Shown here piece after piece: positions 35,878-45,131 of a DNA stretch of 64,000 bases. The notes beneath the pieces were generated by a model that ran no database searches, was not told where the DNA came from, and was given only the letters and a program-made list of their open reading frames with translations. The position numbers and the translations under genes were made by a program. Positions within the stretch are counted from its first letter, which is position 1. Every line of letters begins with the position of its first letter. Location of the stretch: positions 1,178,001 through 1,242,000 of the forward strand of contig NZ_JAFMPM010000006.1 in NCBI RefSeq assembly GCF_017349355.1. The letters run 5' to 3'. The DNA is from Thiothrix fructosivorans (GTDB lineage Bacteria; Pseudomonadota; Gammaproteobacteria; Thiotrichales; Thiotrichaceae).

Positions 35878-35919
35878 TTCCGAGCACCCGCTTGATAAAA
35901 ATCAAGTTGATGCTCGGAA
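35878..35919 (-). terminator. Long hairpin after the IPTL-CTERM protein gene
   Basis: TTCCGAGCA (35878-35886) pairs with TGCTCGGAA (35911-35919), with an inner stem CTTGAT/ATCAAG and an AAAA loop on the forward strand. On the reverse strand it stands 33 bases after the stop of the 702-residue protein gene and is followed by TTTTG, a weak U-tract. The remaining 35617-35877 interval is AT-rich, and I see no gene there. Confidence 0.55.
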
Positions 35920-35951
35920 GTCCAAAAATGTGCGTAGCGTAGCTGCCCTAA

Positions 35952-38060
35952 TTATTTGCCTAAACGCACGTATTTACGTAGTGCGACCGCCCCTAATAAC
36001 ATGCTCAACAATAGCTGCGCCCACTGTGTCAGTGTCGGTACAGAAACACTCTTGACGGTTGGCGTAGTGGGCTTTTCCAGATAATCCGGTATGCCGTTAT
36101 TGTTTGCATCACCCTTTTCTGCTGAGGTAGGGATGCCGTCGTTGTCATCGTCTTTGTCCAAGGCGTTGATGACACCATCACCGTCGGTGTCGAGTGCTTT
36201 GCTGACCGTGGCACCGATTTCGTCTTTATCTAAAATGCCATCGCCGTCGGTGTCATTGCTATTGGGGTTTGTGCCCAAGGTTGCTTCTTCGGCGTCGGTT
36301 AGACCATCCGCATCGGTATCTTTCGGTGTTGTATCGGTGCTACACGTTGCTGGGCAGCCGTAATTACCGGCGTAATTATCGGTATCCATTGACCCCCAAC
36401 CCAAGTTGACGAGGCTATTACCCGGATTTGTTCCCACAGAATTGTTCGGCGCATCAGCCGGTTGATTGAATGCATCGGTGGCGTTGTCAATCAAACTCAC
36501 TGATCCCAAACATGCGCCTTTGTTGGCAAAGCTGAACACTTCGATTTCTTTACCGGCTTGCCACAGCATGGCTTTGGCATTGCTGATTGCGGGGGTAAAG
36601 GAGAGGTAAGAAGCCGCCGCATCTTCTGTCGGGGCATGTACGCTGGAGTTATTGCTCCACGACAAGCCGGTAAAGGCTGATTGCACATCCGTTGGGGTGA
36701 AGGCAGCAGCATCTTTGCCGATGGGGGCTTTCAGAGTGACTTGCGCACTGGTCAGGCTATTCGGTGATGGTACGCTACTGGCGTACATGTAGACGTGGTA
36801 GCGTTGATCTGTACCACTCCAACCGATCCGATAGTAGGCTTTGTTGGCCTCCGGTGTTGCTGGTGGCTGCGTGCAGGTGTCAACCGTGGTTTCGACATTG
36901 ATCGTCAGATTGATGCTGGCTTCGGTTTGGTTGCCTGCGGCATCGGTAATCCGGTAAGTCAGCGTATCCGTGCCGGTGTAGCCTGCTGTGGGAATGAACA
37001 CAATCTTGTTGTTCACGACCGTGGCGGTACCATGCTTGGGCGCACCCACAACCGTCAGGGTAACGCTTTGTCCGGCGGGAATCGTGTCGTTTGCTAAGAC
37101 ATCCAGCGTCATACCGCTAGCGGTTGCTTGCACGTCGAAGTTGTCGGTTTGTGCGACCAATTCCGGTGGCGGCGTAACAGTCGTGAGCGTGACGCTGACT
37201 GTGCCCGTGCTTTTCGCACCATCTGGATCGGCGATGGTATAGGTGAAGGTGTCCGTGCCCGTGGCATCCGCTTTCGGAGTGTAAATCAGGCTATTACCGC
37301 TTTGCGTAATACTACCTTTGCTGCCTTGTGTGAAGCTGGCAATGACCAGTGTGTCGCCGTCGGCGTCACTATCGTTTTTCAGCACGTCGATCGTCACTGC
37401 TTTACCCGCGCTGCTTTCTGCGGTGTCTTTGTTCGCAACGGGGGCGGTATTGATGACGGTTGTGCCGCCGCATTCTGCCGCTGCACCGTAATTACCGGAA
37501 TAGTCATTGTCGTCGGTAACACCCCAACCGGCGTTAGCAAACTGGTTGCCGGGGTTCGTGCCAGCGGAATTGTTCGGCGCATCGGGTGGTTGGTTGAACG
37601 GGTCGGTGTTGTTATTCATCAACGCGACACTGCCCATGCAAGGCCCGGTGTTTTTGAAGCTGAACGCCTCTTGTTCCACACCTGCTTTGAACGCAAAGGC
37701 ACGGACATCAATCGGCATGAAACTGAACGACAGATAGTCAATTGCTTTGTCTTCACTAGGGCCAAAGACTTCTGAACTCAGTGACCACGTAGTGCCCGCT
37801 TTCGGTTTGATGTCCGTGACCGTGAATTTGCTTGTACCTGTCGCATGAGGCACACGCAAGGTCACTTGCCCGGTCATGCTTAAATCAGGATTAGGTGCAG
37901 TGGTGGGGCGCATATACACATGGTAACGGCTATCTGCGTTATCCCACGCCACTCGGTATTCCACACTGCCCGCAACCCCCGCAAATGCTGTATGAGCAGC
38001 CGGTAGCAGTACCAGCAACGCTACACCCCTTGAAACAGCTTGTCTGATCGATTTTTTCAT
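35952..38060 (-). CDS. Exported module A protein with cadherin-like, TSP3 and IPTL-CTERM parts
   Basis: A 702-residue protein with signal peptide (LLVLLPAAHTAFA). Parts in order: module A (about 30-197: RYHVYMRP, DYLSFSF, TNPGNQFANAGWG, GNYG), two cadherin-like or Big_9 units with NDSDADGDTL and NGTDTF-like motifs (about 207-390), a second module A (about 398-575), a short thrombospondin type 3-like Ca-binding stretch (DTDADGLTDAEE, DTDGDGVINALD; about 580-665), and the tail VPTLTQWAQLLLSMLLGAVA plus basic residues. The tail is the IPTL-CTERM sorting signal, so the protein is probably processed and kept at the surface. Last gene of the paralogous cluster. Confidence 0.8.
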   Translation of the reverse strand: MKKSIRQAVSRGVALLVLLPAAHTAFAGVAGSVEYRVAWDNADSRYHVYMRPTTAPNPDLSMTGQVTLRVPHATGTSKFTVTDIKPKAGTTWSLSSEVFGPSEDKAIDYLSFSFMPIDVRAFAFKAGVEQEAFSFKNTGPCMGSVALMNNNTDPFNQPPDAPNNSAGTNPGNQFANAGWGVTDDNDYSGNYGAAAECGGTTVINTAPVANKDTAESSAGKAVTIDVLKNDSDADGDTLVIASFTQGSKGSITQSGNSLIYTPKADATGTDTFTYTIADPDGAKSTGTVSVTLTTVTPPPELVAQTDNFDVQATASGMTLDVLANDTIPAGQSVTLTVVGAPKHGTATVVNNKIVFIPTAGYTGTDTLTYRITDAAGNQTEASINLTINVETTVDTCTQPPATPEANKAYYRIGWSGTDQRYHVYMYASSVPSPNSLTSAQVTLKAPIGKDAAAFTPTDVQSAFTGLSWSNNSSVHAPTEDAAASYLSFTPAISNAKAMLWQAGKEIEVFSFANKGACLGSVSLIDNATDAFNQPADAPNNSVGTNPGNSLVNLGWGSMDTDNYAGNYGCPATCSTDTTPKDTDADGLTDAEEATLGTNPNSNDTDGDGILDKDEIGATVSKALDTDGDGVINALDKDDDNDGIPTSAEKGDANNNGIPDYLEKPTTPTVKSVSVPTLTQWAQLLLSMLLGAVALRKYVRLGK

Positions 38061-38105
38061 TGTTACCGACTCTCTATTTTGTTTTTGGATTAAAGTCTGT
38101 TGAGA

Positions 38106-40007
38106 TCAAGGCAATTGTTGCCTAATAATATAGTTTGCACTAAACGTGCTGTTCACCGGATGCAGCAATACATTACCCAGCAGCAAGTCAACGTCATTGG
38201 ATGGGCCTGCAAAAATGCTCAATCCATCCATATTCGTATCCGTTGCTTGATAGCCGCTCAATTTGTAGTTGGTGGTGTAAACGCCATTATCCCCCGCCAA
38301 CAACACATTGCTGAGTATTGAACCCGCATCATTGCTTGGCCCTTGCGCAATCAAGAAACCATCTGCATTAGCATTGCCTGCCCACAATAACGCTTGCTCA
38401 CCGGACACTGTTCGCGCATGACTACCGTAAGTTGGCGTGGTTGCTCGGCTGAAATCCACCGTGTTGGGCGTATTGCCCAACGCGATAGGTGCTGCGCTCA
38501 TTGCATCCAAATGGTTGCGGTGATGTACCGATACGTAGTACTTACCCGGTGTTACACCATCGAGCATGAACGTCGTGCTACCAGTTTGCGCGTCCATTAT
38601 GTCACCGTCTCGCTGAACCAAACCTGTCACTTCAGCTATGCGTAAGGTTGGGTTATTGGCATCATGCAGCACGAGTTGTACCCAATCGACCGGTGCATCG
38701 TGCCCACTGGTATCCAGCAGCGTACTAGCCACCTGTTGACTACCGGCATGGGGGAGGGTGCTTGTCTTGTAAGGTGCGGTGCTTGGCAGCAATTTTTTGG
38801 TACGCAAGGTATCACGCATCAGTTTCGTTTGGGTGTCATACGCCCCTTGCAACACCACACGGGCTTGCAGATTAATTACTGGTGTGTTGCATAACGCGGG
38901 GCAGCCGTAATTACCGGCGTAATTATTGGTATCTGAACTACCCCAACCGAGGTTAGCAAACTGGTTGCCGGGATTGGTATCCATTGAATTCGGAATAATG
39001 TTGAAAGGATCACTGGCATTATTCATCAGCGCGACCGCCCCTAAACACGCGCCACTGTTGGCAAAACTAAACACTTCCAGTGCTTTACCGTCTTGCCACT
39101 GGAAGCCTTTTGGATTGCTGGTATTCATAGTGAATGACAGGTAATCAGCGGTTGTGTCTTCCTTGGGCGCATTGATACGGGAGCTTTCTGTCCACGTAAT
39201 GCCGCTTACGGCAGACGTAAGATTGCTCACTTTGAAGCTATCCGTACCACTAGCGTGTGGCATTTTGAGCGTAACCTGACTGGTTAAACTCATATTGGGG
39301 GTAGGCATACTACCGGGGTGCATATAAACATGGTAGCGCTGATCGGTTTTATCCCAGTTGACGCGGTAATATACGCTGTTCGGCACGGGGGCAGGCGGTG
39401 CGGTAGCACAATCCATTGGACAACTTGCCGCCTCGCCGGTATTGCCGAGATAATCGTTGTCATCACTCGAACCCCAACCTGCGTTAGCAAATTGGTTGTT
39501 AGGGTTCGTATTGGTCGAGTTTTTAGGATTGTTGGGTGGCTGGTTAAACGGGTCGGTGGCATTATCCATCAACGCCACAGTACCAATACAAGGGCCTGAA
39601 TTTTTGAAGCTAAACGCTTCCTGTTCTTCACCGGCTTTAAACGCAAAGGCTTTTGCATCCAGCGGGGTGAAGCCAAACGATAAGTAATCAAACGTTGGGT
39701 TTTCGATGGGTGCAGTCACTTGTGACCCTAGCGCCCACGTTGTACCGGGTTTGGATTGCAGATCGGTAATATGAAATTGACTCGTACCTGTAACGTGTGG
39801 AACACGTAGCGTCACTTGTGCGGTGAGGCTTAAATCAGGGCTAGGTGTGCTGCTGGCACGCAGGAAAACGCGGTAACGTGCTGCATCAGCATCCCACGCG
39901 ATGCGGTAAGTCACGCCGCCATCCGCAGCCCATGCCGCCGTACTGATCTGTATCAGTAGCAGACAAGCGAGGGTGGATAGTCGTGTGGTTAAGGCGTTTA
40001 CACGCAT
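38106..40007 (-). CDS. Exported protein with two module A copies and C-terminal module B
   Basis: A 633-residue protein with a signal peptide (LACLLLIQISTAAWA). Two copies of module A (about 27-195 and 210-375) each contain RY(R/H)V(F/Y)(L/M), DYLSF, FSF.N.G.C(I/L)G.VALM and TNP.NQFAN(A/L)GWG. The C-terminal 255 residues are module B: QGAYDTQTKLMRDTLR, APVDWVQL, GLVQRDGDIMDA, YYVSVHHRNHL, LLWAGNANADG and LLLGNVLLHPVNSTFSANYI. The ADG/MDG spacing in the last part recalls dockerin-like calcium sites. No enzyme motif. It lies 45 bases from the next cluster gene, probably co-transcribed. Confidence 0.8.
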   Translation of the reverse strand: MRVNALTTRLSTLACLLLIQISTAAWAADGGVTYRIAWDADAARYRVFLRASSTPSPDLSLTAQVTLRVPHVTGTSQFHITDLQSKPGTTWALGSQVTAPIENPTFDYLSFGFTPLDAKAFAFKAGEEQEAFSFKNSGPCIGTVALMDNATDPFNQPPNNPKNSTNTNPNNQFANAGWGSSDDNDYLGNTGEAASCPMDCATAPPAPVPNSVYYRVNWDKTDQRYHVYMHPGSMPTPNMSLTSQVTLKMPHASGTDSFKVSNLTSAVSGITWTESSRINAPKEDTTADYLSFTMNTSNPKGFQWQDGKALEVFSFANSGACLGAVALMNNASDPFNIIPNSMDTNPGNQFANLGWGSSDTNNYAGNYGCPALCNTPVINLQARVVLQGAYDTQTKLMRDTLRTKKLLPSTAPYKTSTLPHAGSQQVASTLLDTSGHDAPVDWVQLVLHDANNPTLRIAEVTGLVQRDGDIMDAQTGSTTFMLDGVTPGKYYVSVHHRNHLDAMSAAPIALGNTPNTVDFSRATTPTYGSHARTVSGEQALLWAGNANADGFLIAQGPSNDAGSILSNVLLAGDNGVYTTNYKLSGYQATDTNMDGLSIFAGPSNDVDLLLGNVLLHPVNSTFSANYIIRQQLP

Positions 40008-40044
40008 GATTATATCTTTATTCTAGGTTTGATTAAGTAGCCGA

Positions 40045-40062
40045 GGGCGGGAAAACCCGCCC
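40045..40062. repeat. GC-rich hairpin between two cluster genes
   Basis: GGGCGGG (40045-40051) pairs with CCCGCCC (40056-40062) around AAAA. It lies in the 86-base gap between the 1397-residue and 633-residue protein genes. No U-tract follows on either strand, so it may be an mRNA-stabilising element or processing site rather than a full terminator. Confidence 0.5.
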
Positions 40063-40093
40063 CCAAGCTGCGTCTCATCAAAGCAATCGCGGT

Positions 40094-43000
40094 TTAAGGC
40101 AATTGCTGATTGATGATGTAGTTTGCACTGAAGGTGCTGTTACCCGGATGCAACAGAACGTTACCCAGCAGCATGTTCACATCGTTAGATGGGCCTGCAA
40201 AGATGGTAATGCCGTCCATATTGATGTCGGTCGGTTGATAACCTGCTAAACGGTAGTTGGTACTGACCGACAGGTTGTCTTTCGCCAGCAGGACATCCCC
40301 AAGGATGACACCTGTGTCGTTAGACGGCCCGTTAGCAATCGCCCGCAAGTCCGTGTTAGCGTTACCTGCCCACAGCAGGGAAACCGTGCCACTGTTCGCA
40401 CTGATGCGCGAGTCTTTACCGTAAACCGTGGTGGTCGGTTTGGTGAAGTCCACGCTCGGCACGGTGTTCGCGGTAATGGCAACGGGTGCTGAGGTCATCA
40501 CGCCCAAATGGTTGCGGTGACGCACCGACACGTAGTAGTTACCCGGTAACAAACCTGTCAGCATCAAGGAGGTGCTGCCGTTGACATCCATAATGTCGCC
40601 ATCCCGCTGTACCAAGCCCGCAATGCGTGCTTTGATCGTTGCCGGTGTGGTGGCATCACGGATTTCAACCATTACCCAGTCCACTGGTGCATTGTTGCCG
40701 GTCGCCGCAAACACGGTAGCCGCTGCCGCTTCTGTACCAGCATATTTGATGCTGCCGATATTGTACGGTTGCTTCAGTGGCAGCAAACCTTTGGAGCGCA
40801 AGTCGTCTTGCATCAGTTTGCTGGTGCTGTTGTAAGCACCTTGCATCATTGCTTTGACTTGCACTTTGACGGCACTGACGGTGGTATCCAGATAGTCTGG
40901 TGTGCCATCCATGTCACCATCGGTCGCATCAGTAGGGCTACCATCGACGTTACCATCCGGTGTTTCATTCTTGGTCAGAATGCCGTCGCCGTCATCGTCA
41001 GCATCCATGTAGTCAGGAATGCCGTCTTTGTCGGAGTCGTCATCAGCCGGTGTGCCACCGTTGTAGTTTTCGTTCTTGGTCAGAATGCCGTCACCATCAT
41101 CGTCAGCATCAACCGCATTCGGTTTGCCATCGCCATCGGTGTCGAGTGGTTTGGTTGGGTCAGTGCCTACTTCCACTTTGTCGCCAATGCCGTCACCGTC
41201 AGAGTCAGGGTTCAAGGGGTTAGTGCCCGCTTTTTTCTCAACGCCATCCAACAGACCATCACCATCGGAGTCAGGGTTTTTCGGGTCAGTACCCAGCGTT
41301 TTTTCATCCGCATTGGTTACGCCGTCTTTGTCTGGGTCAGCCAGTGGACCATCGGTGCTGTCTTTATCCAGATAGTCAGGGATTTTGTCGCCATCGGTAT
41401 CCAGTGCATCAGTCGGTGCGCCGTCTTTGTTCGGGTCATTGCTTTCCGCAGCGGAAAGGATACCGTCACCGTCATCATCCGTGTCCAGATAGTCCGGGAT
41501 TTTGTCGCCGTCGGAATCGTCATCGGTCGGTGTACCCGCGTTGTAGTTCTCATTTTTGGTCAGAACGCCATCGTTGTCATCGTCCGTGTCCAACGCGTCA
41601 ATCTTGCCGTCTTTGTCGGTATCGATAGGCGTGGCTGGGTTTGCGCCGACTTCCACTTTGTCGCCGATACCGTCACCGTCCGTGTCAGTACTGAGTGGGT
41701 TCGTTCCGAGAGTTTTCTCTGTGCCATCTGGCAAACCGTCGCCGTCGGAGTCAGCTACTTTCGGGTCAGTGCCGAGGGTTTTTTCGTCCGCATTGGTCAG
41801 GCCGTCTTTGTCTGGGTCAGCCAAGGGACCATCGGTGTTATCCTTGTCCAAATAGTCCGGGATTTTGTCGCCGTCGGTATCCAGTGCATCAGCCGGTGCG
41901 CCGTCTTTGTTCGGGTCATTGCTTTCCGCAGCGGAAAGGATACCGTCACCGTCATCATCCGTGTCCAGATAGTCCGGGATTTTGTCGCCGTCGGAATCGT
42001 CATCGGTCGGTGTACCCGCGTTGTAGTTCTCATTTTTGGTCAGAACGCCATCGTTGTCATCGTCCGTGTCCAACGCGTCAATCTTGCCGTCTTTGTCGGA
42101 ATCAATCGGCGTGGCTGGGTTTGCGCCGACTTCTACTTTGTCACCGATGCCGTCGCCGTCGGAATCAGGATTCAGTGGGTTAGTGCCAGCGGTTTTTTCC
42201 ACGCCATCCAGCAAACCGTCACTGTCGGAGTCAGGGTTTTTCGGGTCAGTGCCGAGCGTTTTCTCATCCGCATTGGTTACGCCGTCTTTGTCCGGGTCAG
42301 CCAATGGACCGTCGGTGTCATCCTTGTCCAAATAGTCCGGGATTTTGTCGCCGTCGCTATCCAGTGCGTCCGTCGGTGCGCCATCTTTGTTCGGATCATT
42401 GCTTTCAACAGCAGAGAGTTTGCCGTCACCATCATCGTCGGTATCCAAGTAGTCTGGAATCTTGTCACCGTCGCTGTCGTCATCGGCAGGTGTACCGCCA
42501 TTGTAGTTTTCGTTCTTGGTGAGAACGCCGTCGTTATCGTCGTCCGTATCCAGTGCGTCGATTTTACCGTCTTTATCGGAATCAATCGGCGTAGCTGGGG
42601 TTGGACCCACTTCGATTTTGTCGCCGATGCCATCACCGTCAGAGTCAGGGTTTTTGGGGTCAGTACCGGCTTTTACCTCGTCTGCATTGGTCAGGCCGTC
42701 TTTATCGGAATCACCCAGCGGGCCGTCGGTGTTGTCCTTATCCAGATAGTCAGGAATTTTGTCGCCGTCGGTATCCAGTGCATCAGCAGGAGAACCGTCT
42801 TTATTCGGGTCATTGCTTTCTGCGGAAGAGAGGACGCCGTCGCCGTCATCGTCGTTGTCCAGATAGTTAGGTTTGCCATCAGCATCGGTATCGTCGTTGC
42901 CAAGGATGCCATCGGCGTTGAGGTCTTCGTTTTTGGTCAGAATGCCGTCGCCGTCATCGTCAACGTCTTGGAAGTCAGGCTTGCCGTCTTTGTCCAAGTC

Positions 43001-44287
43001 TTGTTTGACTACCGGTGTGCCACCGTTATCGGGGTCGAATGCGTCATCCAGACCGTCTTTATCGGTGTCTTTGCCCAGCGGTGCCACGTCAGCTTTGCCG
43101 TCGCCGTTGGCATCATTGCCTTCGATGCTATCAGCAACACCATCGCCATCACTGTCGGTATCCATGCTGTCAGGGATTTTGTCACCATCAGTATCGGTAA
43201 CACCATTGCCTTCCGCTGTGTCGATAATGCCATCGTTGTCGTCGTCGATGTCGTCAGCGTCTTTCACGCCGTCTTTGTCGGTGTCAGGGCGGCTGTCGCT
43301 ATTGTCTAAGTAGTCTGGAGTACCGTCACCGTCGGTGTCTTTCGCATCGGTGGGTGCGCCGTCCACGTTAGGGTCGTTGTTTTCATTTTTGGAAAGGATG
43401 CCGTCACCGTCATCATCGGTGTCAAGATAGTTGGGTATGGTGTCGCCATCGGTATCATCGTCGGTTGGTAAACCACCGTTGTAGTTTTCGTTTTTGGTTA
43501 GAACGCCATCACCGTCATCATCATTGTCCAGTGCGTTGATTTTGCCATCGCCATCCGTGTCAGGAGAGATACCTAATGGGGCTTCTACACCGTCACTGAT
43601 ACCGTCGCCGTCGGAGTCGGGGTTCAACGGGTTAGTGCCAATGGCTTTTTCTACGCCATCTTTCAAACCATCCGCGTCGCTGTCTAAACTGTCTTTACAA
43701 TCAGCGGCGGTGCCATAGTTGGCAAGGTAGTTGTTTTCATCCGAACCACCCCAACCCAAGTTGGTGAATTGGTTGCCGGGGTTTGTACCTGCCGAGTTAT
43801 TGCTGCCGTTGAGGAGCGGTTGGTTGAACGGGTCTGTTTGGTTGTCGATCAGGGCGACCGAGCCAAGGCATTTGCCAGTATTGTTGAAGTTGAAGACTTC
43901 TTGTTCTACGCCTGCTTTCCATTGGAACGCATCCGACTTGATCATGTTCAAGCTGAAAGATAGGTAGTCGACGGCAGTATCTTCGATGGGTGCATCCACC
44001 CGTGAGTCATTTGACCAGATGGTGTTGGTGACAGTGATTTTAGGGTCGTTGACCGAAAACGCATCCGCACCCGTGGCGTGTGGAACGCGGATGGTGAACT
44101 GCCCCGTCATGCTCATGTCTTTCGGAGTAGGGGTGGCGTTAGGCTTCATGAAAACATGATAGCGGTCGTCTTTGGTGTCCCAGCGGATGCTGTACTCCAA
44201 GGTTTGCGCTGCCCAAGCACTATTACCTGCCAGCAGCAGTACCGAGGCGCTCAGACCAAGGTATTTGCTCAGTTTTTTGGAATCCAT
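40094..44287 (-). CDS. Giant exported protein: module A, long TSP3 Ca-binding array, module B
   Basis: A 1397-residue very acidic protein with a signal peptide (LSASVLLLAGNSAWA). Module A spans about 25-197. Residues about 197-1132 are a thrombospondin type 3-like array of repeated D.DGDKIPDYLD, DDDGDG(I/V)L and GTDP(K)NPDSDGDG motifs, which should bind many calcium ions and form a rod. Module B forms the last 260 residues and ends STFSANYIINQQLP. The array contains near-identical DNA repeats with a 480-base period. A stalk that presents module A from a C-terminal anchoring or interaction module is a reasonable picture, but it is inference. It follows the 212-residue single-module gene by 77 bases. 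Confidence 0.82.
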   Translation of the reverse strand: MDSKKLSKYLGLSASVLLLAGNSAWAAQTLEYSIRWDTKDDRYHVFMKPNATPTPKDMSMTGQFTIRVPHATGADAFSVNDPKITVTNTIWSNDSRVDAPIEDTAVDYLSFSLNMIKSDAFQWKAGVEQEVFNFNNTGKCLGSVALIDNQTDPFNQPLLNGSNNSAGTNPGNQFTNLGWGGSDENNYLANYGTAADCKDSLDSDADGLKDGVEKAIGTNPLNPDSDGDGISDGVEAPLGISPDTDGDGKINALDNDDDGDGVLTKNENYNGGLPTDDDTDGDTIPNYLDTDDDGDGILSKNENNDPNVDGAPTDAKDTDGDGTPDYLDNSDSRPDTDKDGVKDADDIDDDNDGIIDTAEGNGVTDTDGDKIPDSMDTDSDGDGVADSIEGNDANGDGKADVAPLGKDTDKDGLDDAFDPDNGGTPVVKQDLDKDGKPDFQDVDDDGDGILTKNEDLNADGILGNDDTDADGKPNYLDNDDDGDGVLSSAESNDPNKDGSPADALDTDGDKIPDYLDKDNTDGPLGDSDKDGLTNADEVKAGTDPKNPDSDGDGIGDKIEVGPTPATPIDSDKDGKIDALDTDDDNDGVLTKNENYNGGTPADDDSDGDKIPDYLDTDDDGDGKLSAVESNDPNKDGAPTDALDSDGDKIPDYLDKDDTDGPLADPDKDGVTNADEKTLGTDPKNPDSDSDGLLDGVEKTAGTNPLNPDSDGDGIGDKVEVGANPATPIDSDKDGKIDALDTDDDNDGVLTKNENYNAGTPTDDDSDGDKIPDYLDTDDDGDGILSAAESNDPNKDGAPADALDTDGDKIPDYLDKDNTDGPLADPDKDGLTNADEKTLGTDPKVADSDGDGLPDGTEKTLGTNPLSTDTDGDGIGDKVEVGANPATPIDTDKDGKIDALDTDDDNDGVLTKNENYNAGTPTDDDSDGDKIPDYLDTDDDGDGILSAAESNDPNKDGAPTDALDTDGDKIPDYLDKDSTDGPLADPDKDGVTNADEKTLGTDPKNPDSDGDGLLDGVEKKAGTNPLNPDSDGDGIGDKVEVGTDPTKPLDTDGDGKPNAVDADDDGDGILTKNENYNGGTPADDDSDKDGIPDYMDADDDGDGILTKNETPDGNVDGSPTDATDGDMDGTPDYLDTTVSAVKVQVKAMMQGAYNSTSKLMQDDLRSKGLLPLKQPYNIGSIKYAGTEAAAATVFAATGNNAPVDWVMVEIRDATTPATIKARIAGLVQRDGDIMDVNGSTSLMLTGLLPGNYYVSVRHRNHLGVMTSAPVAITANTVPSVDFTKPTTTVYGKDSRISANSGTVSLLWAGNANTDLRAIANGPSNDTGVILGDVLLAKDNLSVSTNYRLAGYQPTDINMDGITIFAGPSNDVNMLLGNVLLHPGNSTFSANYIINQQLP
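41280..42720. repeat. 480-base tandem repeat inside the TSP3-array gene
   Basis: Three copies begin near 41317, 41797 and 42277, spaced exactly 480 bases. Copies one and two are almost identical over long stretches (compare 41400-41620 with 41880-42100), and copy three is more diverged. Each encodes 160 residues of the calcium-binding array. Recent duplication or gene conversion explains the similarity; such repeats allow length variation by recombination. Confidence 0.85.
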
Positions 44288-44325
44288 AGTTTGAATCTCT
44301 CGCTCATTTTTATAATTGATTGCGT

Positions 44326-44357
44326 AAGAACCCCACGGCGGGAGCTTAGGGGCTCTT
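44326..44357 (-). repeat. Hairpin after the single-module A gene
   Basis: On the reverse strand AAGAGCCCC pairs with GGGGTTCTT (44326-44357, one G-T pair), seven bases after the stop of the 212-residue protein gene. There is no clear U-tract. It may act as an attenuator or protect the upstream mRNA, so that the small protein is made in greater amount than the giant one downstream. Confidence 0.45.
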
Positions 44358-44364
44358 GACCGTA

Positions 44365-45003
44365 TTACTTTTTGCAGGTAATCGTGTCGCCGTAGTTGCC
44401 TGCGTAATGGTTGTCGCTAACCGCACCCCAACCTAAGTTGGTGAACTGGTTGCCGGGGTTTGTATTGGCAGAGTTGGGGGATGTGTTAAACGCATCATCT
44501 TTAGCCATCAGGGTAACGCCATCCACACAGCCACCTTCGTTTTGGAAGCTGAAAATGACTTGTTCTTTGCCTTCTTCCCAGTTGTAGTTGCGGGCGCTTG
44601 CACCTTGCAAACCAACGAACGAGAAGGAGATGTAGTCACTTTTGGCATCTTCTTTAGGTGCATCAACGCGTGAGGCTTCTACCCAGTTAGAGCCTTCAAC
44701 GGTGCTGCTCAAGCCAGTCACTTTAAAGCTGCTGTCATGCGGTGCTTTCAGGGTGACTTGCCCAGTCAAACTGATGTCTGGCTTAGGGGTCGCGGAAGGT
44801 TTCATGATGACTTGGTACGTTTTACCGTCTTCTGCGAGTGCCAGTTTGTAAGACAGAATTTGTGTCGCGGCTGCGGCGGCGGCTTCTGCTTTAGCCATGT
44901 CGGTTGCGGCGGTGCTTTTCGCCATTGCGCTACCAGCGGTAATGGCTAGGGCAACTGCGCCTGCTAACGTGATGAAATGGCGGATGGATTGGTTCGTTTT
45001 CAT
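44365..45003 (-). CDS. Small exported single-module A protein
   Basis: A 212-residue protein with signal peptide (ITLAGAVALAITAGSAMA), a short Ala-rich spacer and then a single module A: LSYKLALAEDGKTYQVIMKP, LTGQVTLKAP, DYISFSFVG, EQVIFSFQNEGGC, and NTNPGNQFTNLGWG followed by HYAGNYG and a final Cys. This is the minimal form of the module shared by the next three genes and defines its borders well. AGGAGACAATAA before the ATG is a strong ribosome site. It is probably the first gene of a four-gene transcription unit running to 35952. Function unknown; a secreted or surface structural subunit seems possible. Confidence 0.78.
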   Translation of the reverse strand: MKTNQSIRHFITLAGAVALAITAGSAMAKSTAATDMAKAEAAAAAATQILSYKLALAEDGKTYQVIMKPSATPKPDISLTGQVTLKAPHDSSFKVTGLSSTVEGSNWVEASRVDAPKEDAKSDYISFSFVGLQGASARNYNWEEGKEQVIFSFQNEGGCVDGVTLMAKDDAFNTSPNSANTNPGNQFTNLGWGAVSDNHYAGNYGDTITCKK

Positions 45004-45069
45004 TTATTGTCTCCTGTTGATTTAGCCCATTGTTATGGTCTGTTTATGATAAAGGCTTTTAGATAAAAT

Positions 45070-45107
45070 AAAATTTTTCGCTGATAAAAGGCAAAGCCGC
45101 GTTTATC
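45070..45107 (-). terminator. Probable terminator of the 1822-residue protein gene
   Basis: On the reverse strand GATAAA and GGC pair with GCC and TTTATC (45083-45107), with small internal loops, followed by the T-rich stretch AAAAATTTTATTTT. It lies 24 bases after the stop at 45132 and separates this gene from the module A operon. Confidence 0.5.
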
Positions 45108-45131
45108 ACGACTCTGCCGTTCATCATTGAT

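Noticed and set aside
40769-43309. 846-codon open frame on the forward strand opposite the TSP3-array gene
   Set aside because: It is the complement of regular Asp/Gly-rich repeats, which lack stops on the opposite strand. It has Val/Ile/Arg-biased low complexity, no ribosome site and no recognisable domain, while the reverse-strand gene has a signal peptide and shared modules.
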